From assembly GCA_002353275.1 (NCBI GenBank), contig DEJH01000093.1, forward strand, positions 575-6,455: a stretch of DNA of 5,881 nucleotides, in the 5' to 3' direction. The notes beneath the pieces were generated by a model, which saw only the letters and a program-made list of their open reading frames with translations, did not search any database and was not told the origin of the DNA. Within the stretch, counting starts at the first letter, position 1. Every line of letters begins with the position of its first letter. This DNA is from Caryophanales bacterium UBA2753. GTDB lineage: Bacteria > Bacillota_I > Bacilli_A > RFN20 > CAG-826. Of the stretch, positions 1 to 5,366 are shown one piece after another. The position numbers were made by a program, and so were the translations under genes.

Positions 1-440
1 AATGTAAGATAATATTTAATTCTCTCTTTAGCGCTATCAATGGTTAATAATTTGATCTTGAAATTAAGTGACTTACTGAAGTCTGATTGTTCTTTCAAAA
101 ATGTTTCCAAGAACTCTTGATCACTTGATAAAGCTTTGAGCAAATTCTCTTTTGTGATGAAGGCAATCTCGCTATCTTCCTGAGCGACGACGTCTCCTCG
201 ATAAAATGGGTTTGAGGAAAAAATGAGGTTGTTACCAAACATCTGTCCTTTGTTGATAACGTTATAAATTATCTCTTTGCCATCATCAAGATAAGAAACA
301 ATGTTGATTTTGCCACTTAATACAATTCCGACCTTTGTGCAAGAATCTCCTTCAAAAAATAGAGTTGTATTCTTCTTGGCACTTATTACTACATGGATAA
401 TGGAGCTATTTTTAGTTACTTTTTTAACAATTTCGTTCAT
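1..440 (-). CDS. Crp/Fnr-family transcriptional regulator, N-terminal part (cut by window edge)
   Basis: The reverse strand is open for 146 codons from an ATG at 440 to the left edge, where the gene runs out of the window. The translation reads as a cyclic-nucleotide-binding-type sensor domain. Residues 24-50 give strand-rich sequence around EGDSCTKVGIVLSGKINIV (residues 30-48), matching the usual 'GD....v..il.G.v.v' pattern. GQMFGNNLIFSSNPF (65-79) matches the 'G..fGe..l' turn, and residues 85-104 resemble the last barrel strands. The dimerisation helix starts at about 105. The C-terminal winged helix-turn-helix that would bind DNA lies outside the window. The Arg/Glu pair typical of true cAMP binding in the phosphate-binding cassette is not evident, and I saw no N-terminal cysteine cluster of an Fnr iron-sulfur type, so the signal is unknown. 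It diverges from a transporter operon and probably controls it and itself through the palindrome at 444-459. No good Shine-Dalgarno precedes the ATG; an in-frame GTG lies 18 bases upstream. Confidence 0.85.
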   Translation of the reverse strand, partial: MNEIVKKVTKNSSIIHVVISAKKNTTLFFEGDSCTKVGIVLSGKINIVSYLDDGKEIIYNVINKGQMFGNNLIFSSNPFYRGDVVAQEDSEIAFITKENLLKALSSDQEFLETFLKEQSDFSKSLNFKIKLLTIDSAKERIKYYLT

Positions 441-443
441 ATT

Positions 444-459
444 CGTGATTTGAATCACA
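444..459. promoter_or_regulatory. CRP/FNR-like operator palindrome in the divergent promoter region
   Basis: The bases GTGATT-TG-AATCAC (445-458) form a perfect 6-2-6 inverted repeat. With one flanking base on each side the site reads, on the reverse strand, TGTGA-N6-TCACG, one base away from the classical CRP consensus TGTGA-N6-TCACA. It lies only four bases upstream of the start codon of a Crp/Fnr-family gene and between two divergent promoters, the usual place for an autoregulatory site. For the leftward gene it covers the predicted transcription start, which suggests repression. That this particular regulator binds it is inference. Confidence 0.6.
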
Positions 460-461
460 TA

Positions 462-486
462 TATAATATATTTCTTTATATAGAAT
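462..486 (+). promoter_or_regulatory. Rightward promoter elements for the lipoprotein-permease unit
   Basis: A perfect TATAAT lies at 462-467, overlapping the leftward -10, but no convincing -35 hexamer stands 16-18 bases upstream. A second -10-like box, TAGAAT, lies at 481-486; using it, the palindrome would be centred about 41.5 bases upstream of the start, the spacing of a classical class II CRP activation site. The absence of a good -35 fits an activator-dependent promoter. Which box is used cannot be decided from sequence. Confidence 0.35.
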
Positions 487-491
487 ATCAA
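463..491 (-). promoter_or_regulatory. Leftward sigma-A-type promoter for the Crp/Fnr gene
   Basis: On the reverse strand TTGATA (486-491) stands 17 bases from TATTAT (463-468). Each hexamer is one mismatch from consensus and the spacing is optimal. The predicted start point near 456 falls inside the palindrome at 444-459, leaving a leader of only about 15 bases with no recognisable Shine-Dalgarno before the ATG at 440. Confidence 0.5.
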
Positions 492-505
492 CCGAGGAAA
501 CTAAT

Positions 506-1465
506 ATGAAAAATAAAATATTTTTATTGCCAGTCATGCTTGTTGGTTTAGTTGGCTGCAACAAGAACAATGAACCAACCACATATCAATTTGATTACAT
601 CTTTACAGCACAACCAGTTGTCTCTGCTACTAACTCCACCATTTTCAAAAATGTTCAAGATGATTTCTTGGTGAAAAGTGAAGGAAAGAGAATCATTCAA
701 GCTTCTATTTTTATTAATAAAAATACAGATAAAGATAAGGCTGCTTTATTCCTTGAAAGTATTAAGTCTGATATTGAATTAGGCATTGCTACACCATCGC
801 TTATCAAAACTGGAATCGAACAAGCCGGATCCGCTCAAGAGCAACAAGGAAAATATGGTGTTCCAGGAGCAATGGCCTTTAAAGTCACTAATTCTGGTAA
901 TGGATTCTCTCTTGGATTCAATTATTCAAATACCATCAAAGAAGAAACTTCGTCATTTGCCCATTTATTAAATCCAGCCTTAGGAACATTAACGGATGAT
1001 CATATCTTCACTCACACGATCGAGGATAATACTAAACCATTTAGCGATTTAAAAATTTTAGCTCCAACAGGCGCTCCTTCAGTTGCCTTTTATAAGTATG
1101 CTACAAATTCTAATTTTGAGACCACTAGTAATCCTCAAACTGGATTAATTCCAATGTTTGCTCAAAATAATTATGATGTCATCGTCGCTCCAACTCATGG
1201 AGGATTAATGCAAGTCATTAATAAGAGTGCCAACTATCAAATTGCTGCATCTATTACCTTTGGTAATATGTATATCGTTTCTATGGGCACTGATAGTGAT
1301 AACGAACTTAACGCTGGGGACCGTGTCTTATATTTCCAAAAGACAGATCTACCAGGAAAAGTGTTCAACTATCTCTATGGTGATTTAGAGTTATCAACTT
1401 ATGATGTAGCTAGTGCTGCTGATACCAAAAACATCATTGAAAATCACGGAGTACTTAGACCTTAA
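506..1465 (+). CDS. ABC-transporter solute-binding lipoprotein, apparently circularly permuted
   Basis: This 319-residue protein has a lipoprotein signal peptide (Lys2 and Lys4, hydrophobic stretch 5-14, lipobox LVGC with Cys18), so it should be anchored on the outer face of the membrane. It resembles NMT1/ThiY/SsuA-type binding proteins, which deliver small molecules to NitT/TauT-family permeases. The order of its parts is unusual. The segment that normally opens the mature protein, LKILAPTGAPSVAFYKY, sits at 182-198, followed by YDVIVAPTHGGL (223-234) and a TFGNMYIVSMG strand (251-261). The segment expected in the second half, FDYIFTAQPVV, sits at 29-39, right after the lipobox. The protein ends after a helix, SAADTKNIIENHG (303-315), that should precede that strand. 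I infer a circular permutation with residues about 155-181 as the new linker. GAGGA at 494-498, seven bases before the ATG, supports the start. Its stop is two bases from the permease start. The ligand is unknown. Confidence 0.75.
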   Translation: MKNKIFLLPVMLVGLVGCNKNNEPTTYQFDYIFTAQPVVSATNSTIFKNVQDDFLVKSEGKRIIQASIFINKNTDKDKAALFLESIKSDIELGIATPSLIKTGIEQAGSAQEQQGKYGVPGAMAFKVTNSGNGFSLGFNYSNTIKEETSSFAHLLNPALGTLTDDHIFTHTIEDNTKPFSDLKILAPTGAPSVAFYKYATNSNFETTSNPQTGLIPMFAQNNYDVIVAPTHGGLMQVINKSANYQIAASITFGNMYIVSMGTDSDNELNAGDRVLYFQKTDLPGKVFNYLYGDLELSTYDVASAADTKNIIENHGVLRP

Positions 1466-1467
1466 TC

Positions 1468-2241
1468 ATGAAAAAGATTAGGAGCATCCTTCTTAATAAA
1501 TATTTCTTATCAATAGTAGGAATCGCTCTATTCTTTTTGATTTGGGTTATTGTCTACCTGATCGCAGGGAAAAATAACTCCATCTTCCCTGAACCAATCG
1601 AGACTTTTAATGAGATGTTTATCTATTTAGGAGACTCCTATACATATAAATGTATCTGGGGTTCTTTTCAAAGGATGCTCATTGGTTTTTCTATTTCCAC
1701 TATTTTGGCGATTATTTTAGGAGTTGTTGTTGGTAATTATAAAAGAATGAAATATGTCTTTAATCCAACGATGGTTGCTTTAAAAGCAATCCCCACTGCT
1801 GCTTTAACATTCTTATTTTTAGTTTTAGCAGGTTTAAGAAACGCTCCGATATATATTGTTGGAGTAATTGTTTTCCCAATTGTTTATGAATCTACTGTAA
1901 GTGGATATAGTCAAATCGATCAATATGTCTTAATGTCCACTCGAGTTGATGGTGCTTCTTCTTTTATAAGTAATATCAAAGTGAAGTTCCCACTAGCGTT
2001 ACCAACCATTTCTTTAGGTTTGATATCAAGTTTTGCTCTTTCTTTTAAAATTGAAATTATGGCGGAAGTAATCTCCGGTTCATCAAGTTATGGATTAGGT
2101 AGAGCAATTCAAAACGCTTATATCAATTCATCTAATGGAATGGTCCCTACTTTTGCTTATTCTTTAATCGCAATTATTGTCATGCTTTTAGTAACTTTTT
2201 TGTTGGATTTACTGAAAAAGTTATTGAAATTAAAGAAATAA
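1468..2241 (+). CDS. ABC transporter permease, NitT/TauT (SsuC/TauC-like) family
   Basis: This 257-residue integral membrane protein is the transmembrane subunit of an ABC importer. About six hydrophobic segments are visible: 14-33, 71-89, 103-122, 126-145, 179-202 and 228-248. The cytoplasmic coupling loop is recognisable: DGASSFISNIKVKFPLALPT (161-180) matches the EAA-type pattern with GAS and a closing PLALP, and is the contact point for the ATPase. ALKAIPTAALTFLFLVLAG (104-122) matches the 'PxxAxxPL' region typical of SsuC/TauC-like permeases. The length is usual for the family. It starts two bases after the lipoprotein stop and has no close Shine-Dalgarno, with GGAG about 16 bases upstream, so translational coupling is likely. 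The partner ATPase is not encoded in this window: a terminator follows directly. The substrate is not evident; the family imports nitrate, sulfonates, pyrimidine precursors and others. Confidence 0.85.
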   Translation: MKKIRSILLNKYFLSIVGIALFFLIWVIVYLIAGKNNSIFPEPIETFNEMFIYLGDSYTYKCIWGSFQRMLIGFSISTILAIILGVVVGNYKRMKYVFNPTMVALKAIPTAALTFLFLVLAGLRNAPIYIVGVIVFPIVYESTVSGYSQIDQYVLMSTRVDGASSFISNIKVKFPLALPTISLGLISSFALSFKIEIMAEVISGSSSYGLGRAIQNAYINSSNGMVPTFAYSLIAIIVMLLVTFLLDLLKKLLKLKK

Positions 2242-2250
2242 ATTCAAATT

Positions 2251-2277
2251 AAATATTTTGATACAATCAATATATTT
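2251..2277 (+). terminator. AT-only hairpin after the permease gene
   Basis: Arms 2251-2262 and 2266-2277 pair in 11 of 12 positions around a three-base ACA loop and run into a T-tract. Almost all pairs are A-T, so the RNA hairpin would be weak. It may assist the stronger terminator just downstream, or be chance in AT-rich DNA. Confidence 0.25.
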
Positions 2278-2280
2278 TTG

Positions 2281-2311
2281 ATAATTCAACTATTGGTTGA
2301 GTTATTTTTTA
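2281..2311 (+). terminator. Rho-independent terminator of the lipoprotein-permease unit
   Basis: ATAATTCAAC (2281-2290) pairs with GTTGAGTTAT (2296-2305) over all ten positions with one G-U wobble, around a five-base loop. A run of T follows immediately (2305-2310). It begins 39 bases after the permease stop and closes the operon before any ATPase gene. Confidence 0.75.
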
Positions 2312-2341
2312 TTCAATTCAACGAATTAGTTATACAATTTT

Positions 2342-2358
2342 ATAGTTGAGACTATTAT
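2342..2358 (+). promoter_or_regulatory. Candidate promoter -10 with overlapping palindrome for the XRE gene
   Basis: ATAGT-TGAG-ACTAT (2342-2355) is a perfect 5-4-5 inverted repeat. A -10-like TATTAT (2353-2358) overlaps its right arm. No good -35 stands at the expected distance. The position, about 30 bases before the start of a helix-turn-helix gene, would suit an autoregulatory operator, but a five-base arm in AT-rich sequence is weak evidence. Confidence 0.3.
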
Positions 2359-2389
2359 CTTAAAGTCATGGATAGGAGGAAAAGTGATT

Positions 2390-3202
2390 ATGGAAGAATC
2401 ATTTGGACAAAGATTATCAAGATTAAGAAAAGAAAAAGGATTGACTCAAGAAGACATCGCTAAAAGAATTGTAATCTCACCTCAAGCGGTCTCAAAATGG
2501 GAAAACGATCTCTCTTCTCCAGACATTCTTGTTTTATCTTCTTTAGCGGATATCCTAGATGTTTCTATCGATGAACTATTAGGAAGAGAAGAACATAATA
2601 ATAAAGATAATAAAGAAGATACAGTAGAAGCAGAAGATGTTGATCAAGAAGTAGTTAACGAAAAAGCTGGCATCACTATTGATAAAAATGGAGTTCATGT
2701 TGAAACTCAAAGTGGAAGTTATGTCCACGTTGATAAAAGTGGAATCCACGTTAACAACGCAAATAACGGCAAAACCTATGAAATTAACGAAGATGATGTA
2801 ATCATCGAAGGTGAAAGTCTTAAAGAGAAGCATAAAAAGGAAAAGATGAGAAAAGCTCAAAAATGGATTCCAGCAGGAACGATCTTCGGATTATCTTTAA
2901 TTGGATATCTAGTTATGGGTTTGTTATGGAAAGAGCAAAACATGGGTTGGATGTCTGGTTGGACATTAATTCTATTTGCTATTTCAATCGATTCAATTTT
3001 TGAAGCGATTGCCAAAAGAAGATTCTGTACATTTGCTTACCCAATCTTTATAGTTGCTGCTTATTGCTTATTAAGCTATCTAGGTTGGTATTTCCATTTC
3101 CAAAGTTGGGAATATTGGTGGTTTTTATTTATTACCATTCCGGTTTATTACATTATCTTTGGACCAATCGATAATCGAATCGCAAAAAAAGACGAGGATT
3201 AA
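2390..3202 (+). CDS. Membrane-anchored XRE-family helix-turn-helix regulator
   Basis: Residues 6-60 form a Cro/C1-type DNA-binding domain: FGQRLSRLRKEKGLTQEDIA, then ISPQAVSKWE as recognition-helix region, then PDILVLSSLADILDVSIDELL. An acidic linker (67-92) follows. Next comes a segment with a repeated motif: IDKNGVHV (97-104) and VDKSGIHV (114-121), 17 residues apart. A charged stretch (144-157) leads into about four hydrophobic segments: 162-180, 190-207, 214-235 and 243-259. I infer a regulator tethered to the membrane that may sense an envelope signal; no partner gene is adjacent. AGGAGG at 2374-2379 is ten bases from the ATG at 2390 and only four from an in-frame GTG at 2384, so ATG is preferred, though GTG (two more residues) remains possible. 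The gene stands alone between two terminators. The target genes are unknown. Confidence 0.8.
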   Translation: MEESFGQRLSRLRKEKGLTQEDIAKRIVISPQAVSKWENDLSSPDILVLSSLADILDVSIDELLGREEHNNKDNKEDTVEAEDVDQEVVNEKAGITIDKNGVHVETQSGSYVHVDKSGIHVNNANNGKTYEINEDDVIIEGESLKEKHKKEKMRKAQKWIPAGTIFGLSLIGYLVMGLLWKEQNMGWMSGWTLILFAISIDSIFEAIAKRRFCTFAYPIFIVAAYCLLSYLGWYFHFQSWEYWWFLFITIPVYYIIFGPIDNRIAKKDED

Positions 3203-3215
3203 TTCCTCGCCTTTT
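3184..3215. terminator. Bidirectional terminator between the XRE gene and deoB
   Basis: CGAGGA (3193-3198) and TCCTCG (3204-3209) pair perfectly around a five-base loop. After one mismatch, G-C and A-T pairs continue the stem. An A-run (3184-3190) on the left and TTTT (3212-3215) on the right give a T-tract in both reading directions. The loop contains the XRE stop codon, and the deoB stop is 19 bases from the stem, so one hairpin serves both converging transcripts. Confidence 0.75.
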
Positions 3216-3227
3216 AATTATTAATAA

Positions 3228-4451
3228 TTAACGTTCGTCAACTAATAATTCTTGGATTGGTTTTCCAACTAAATTAGATGGTTTTTGAAGGTTGAAGTTT
3301 GCTAAGACTGTTGCTCCTATATCACCAAATGATTCTCTTTCTTCAAGATATCTTCCATTTTTAATCGATGGAGAATACATGAGTAGAGGAATCTTTTCTC
3401 TTGTGTGATCAGTTCCTGGCCAAGTTGGATCATTTCCGTGATCAGCAGTGATGATTAACAAATCATCTTCGTGCATCTTATCGATAAATTCTCCGACGCG
3501 TTTATCAAATCTTTCTAAACATTCACCATAACCGATAGGATTGCGTCTATGACCGTATTCACTATCGAATTCCACTAAATTAACAAAGCATAGACCGGTG
3601 AAATCAACTTCAGTCAATTCTTTAATCGTTTTATCCATTCCGTCTTCGTTTGAGATGGTTTTTTGTGTTTTAACTACACCATATCCATCAAAGATGTCTC
3701 CGATTTTACCAACACAGTTAGTCATGAAGCCATTTTCTTGAAGGACATTCATTACGGTTGGAAGAGTTGGTTTAAGCGCTAAATCGTGTCGATTTGATGT
3801 ACGTTTGAAACTATCTTTATCTTTTCCAATAAATGGGCGAGCAATAATTCTACCGACCATCCATTCTGGTTTCATACAAATTTCACGAGCGATTTCACAG
3901 CAACGATATAATTCTTCTACTCCAGTTACTTCTTCATGAGCAGCGATTTGTAAAACAGAATCACTTGAAGTATAAACAATTAAAGAATTATCTCTCATTT
4001 GTTCTTCACCAAGTTCTTTTAAGATTTCGGTTCCACTAGCGGATTTATTTCCAATAACTTTATGTCCGGTCTTCTTTTCTAATAAATCAATCAATTCCTT
4101 AGGAAAACCAGTATCTGTAAAAGTCTTAAATGGGACTTGGGTATTAATACCCATCATCTCCCAGTGACCTGTCATTGTGTCTTTTCCGTTACTCATTTCT
4201 CTAGCGCGAGCGACATAAGAATGTGGGTGATTAACAACACTTGTTCCTTTAATATCTGCTAAATCGCCAATACCAATCATATTCATATTTGGGATATTTA
4301 ATCCGTTAGGCATTTTTTCAGCGATATGGACAAAAGTATTGCTTCCTACATCATTACTATCACCATTAAAAAACTTATCAGCGTCTGGTTCATATCCGAT
4401 ACCAGCTGAATCAGCTACAATTACAAAAATTCTTTTATATGGGAATGTCAT
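3228..4451 (-). CDS. deoB: Phosphopentomutase
   Basis: DeoB interconverts ribose 1-phosphate and ribose 5-phosphate (and the deoxy forms) in the cytoplasm, letting the cell use nucleoside sugars for carbon. The protein belongs to the alkaline-phosphatase-like metalloenzymes. The manganese ligands are all visible: Asp14 in VIVADSAGIG, Asp296 and His301 in VEFDSEYGHRR, Asp337 and His338 in TADHGN, and His349 in PGTDHT. Their spacing equals that known from the Bacillus enzyme. The loop GKDTMTGHWEMMG (89-101) carries the threonine that is phosphorylated in catalysis. With 407 residues the length is normal (about 390-410). I chose the ATG at 4451 because GAAAGGA (4461-4467) stands nine bases ahead; a TTG at 4475 would put that site inside the gene. 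It follows xerD by 33 bases, the same neighbourhood as ripX-drm in Bacillus subtilis, but no purine nucleoside phosphorylase gene follows. Confidence 0.96.
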   Translation of the reverse strand: MTFPYKRIFVIVADSAGIGYEPDADKFFNGDSNDVGSNTFVHIAEKMPNGLNIPNMNMIGIGDLADIKGTSVVNHPHSYVARAREMSNGKDTMTGHWEMMGINTQVPFKTFTDTGFPKELIDLLEKKTGHKVIGNKSASGTEILKELGEEQMRDNSLIVYTSSDSVLQIAAHEEVTGVEELYRCCEIAREICMKPEWMVGRIIARPFIGKDKDSFKRTSNRHDLALKPTLPTVMNVLQENGFMTNCVGKIGDIFDGYGVVKTQKTISNEDGMDKTIKELTEVDFTGLCFVNLVEFDSEYGHRRNPIGYGECLERFDKRVGEFIDKMHEDDLLIITADHGNDPTWPGTDHTREKIPLLMYSPSIKNGRYLEERESFGDIGATVLANFNLQKPSNLVGKPIQELLVDER

Positions 4452-4473
4452 TTTTTTGATTCCTTTCAGCAAC

Positions 4474-4489
4474 AATAGTATATACTATT
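4474..4489. promoter_or_regulatory. 16-base perfect palindrome before deoB, possible operator and internal promoter
   Basis: AATAGTATATACTATT reads the same on both strands and covers the xerD stop codon (4485-4487), ending 22 bases before the deoB start. On the reverse strand it contains TATACT, a -10-like box, with a poor TTGTTC 17 bases upstream. This could be an internal deoB promoter under a repressor. AT-richness makes chance occurrence possible. Confidence 0.35.
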
Positions 4490-5366
4490 TTTCTTTCATG
4501 AACAAATCATATGCACTAATAATTCGCTTAGTGGAAATGTGGGTATAAATCTGGGTTGTGGCGATGTTAGTGTGCCCTAACATTTCTTGCACCGCTCTTA
4601 GTTCTGCTCCTCCTTCTAGTAAGTGAGTTGCAAAACAATGTCTTAAGGTGTGAGGAGAGATTGGCTTATCAATTCCAACACTTTCAGCGTATTTCCTAAT
4701 TTGCTTAAAGAAATAGACTCTAGAAATCGGCTCACCACTACGATTTAAAAATAAATAAGGCGAATCTTTCCCGTGTAATTTATCACGTGCTTCATTTAGA
4801 TATTTAACGACATATTCCTCGGCAAAATCTCCAAGAGGCACTTTCCTTTCTTTAGCGCCTTTACCATAAATGGTAACAATATGCTTATTTAGATTAATAT
4901 TTTTCTTTTGCAAAGATAAAAGTTCGCTTACTCTAAGCCCACAAGCGTACATTAACTCTAACATTGCTTTATCTCTTATCCCACTTGGCGTTTCCAAATT
5001 TGGAGCGTTTAATAGATCTTCCACTTCTTCAATCGATAAACAGTTAGGTAATCTACTCTCTTTTTTAGGAGGATCTACTTCTGGAACATCACCTTCAAAA
5101 TATCCATCTTTCTTCAAAAATGCGTAGAAATTTTTAATTGAAGATGTTCTTCTTAAAATGCTTGATGCTTTTCTTCCATTAGAAAATTGATAAGCAATAA
5201 AAGAATTTAAATCATAAGTTGATAAGTCACTTACTTCTTTTTTGTCTTTAAAGAATTCAAAAAATATCTTTAAATCTTCTTTATATGATTCAACGGTTGT
5301 TATTGATAAACCCTTTTCCACAAAGAGATATTGAACATATAAATCAATCGCGTCTTTTATTTCCAT
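4485..5366 (-). CDS. xerD: Site-specific tyrosine recombinase XerD
   Basis: XerD resolves chromosome dimers at the dif site near the terminus, working with XerC or alone in some lineages. The 293-residue length is typical. An N-terminal SAM-like core-binding domain (about 3-88) is followed by the catalytic domain (about 105-285). The full catalytic set is present: Arg145 in ACGLRVSELL, Lys169 in YGKGAKERKVPL, His239 and Arg242 in SPHTLRHCFATHLL, His265 in MLGHTNIATTQ and nucleophile Tyr274 in IYTHIS. The C-terminal tail after Tyr274 is the region that exchanges contacts between protomers. The ATG at 5366 lies inside the end of dinB (23-base overlap); CGAGG at 5376-5380 is nine bases ahead of it, so translation is probably coupled. 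XerD rather than XerC or a phage integrase is inferred from length, the TTQIYTH pattern and the deoB neighbour typical of Firmicutes. Confidence 0.93.
   Translation of the reverse strand: MEIKDAIDLYVQYLFVEKGLSITTVESYKEDLKIFFEFFKDKKEVSDLSTYDLNSFIAYQFSNGRKASSILRRTSSIKNFYAFLKKDGYFEGDVPEVDPPKKESRLPNCLSIEEVEDLLNAPNLETPSGIRDKAMLELMYACGLRVSELLSLQKKNINLNKHIVTIYGKGAKERKVPLGDFAEEYVVKYLNEARDKLHGKDSPYLFLNRSGEPISRVYFFKQIRKYAESVGIDKPISPHTLRHCFATHLLEGGAELRAVQEMLGHTNIATTQIYTHISTKRIISAYDLFMKEK

Noticed and set aside
786..971. A 61-codon forward open frame inside the binding-protein gene
   Set aside because: It is an out-of-frame reading of a gene with clear homology-like motifs in the main frame.
506..1465. 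Assembly chimera as the cause of the swapped binding protein
   Set aside because: The frame is continuous, the signal peptide is intact, and the stop is spaced two bases from the permease start. It is not fully excluded without reads.
2242..2389. Small RNA or riboswitch in the gap before the XRE gene
   Set aside because: The 148 bases are explained by terminator hairpins, a promoter-like stretch and a ribosome binding site; no known riboswitch core was seen.
2579..2860. A 93-codon reverse-strand open frame opposite the XRE gene
   Set aside because: It is extremely rich in Phe, Ile and Asn, mirrors the AT-rich linker of the real gene, and has no ribosome binding site or recognisable domain.
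4452..4475. Longer deoB starting at TTG 4475
   Set aside because: The Shine-Dalgarno GAAAGGA would lie inside the coding sequence; the ATG at 4451 has correct spacing and begins just before the conserved first strand.
4870..5127. Forward open frame opposite xerD, with similar short ones at 4339-4548 and 5285-5470
   Set aside because: These lie antisense to well-supported xerD, deoB and dinB coding sequence and show no protein-family features of their own.
5344..5346. UGA read as tryptophan
   Set aside because: dinB ends at this TGA right after its conserved C-terminal tail, and Trp is encoded by TGG in the conserved motifs of deoB, so the standard code applies.
4485..5366. Phage or integrative-element integrase
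   Set aside because: Length, motif pattern and the deoB neighbour fit housekeeping XerD; no attachment repeats, tRNA or other mobile genes are present.
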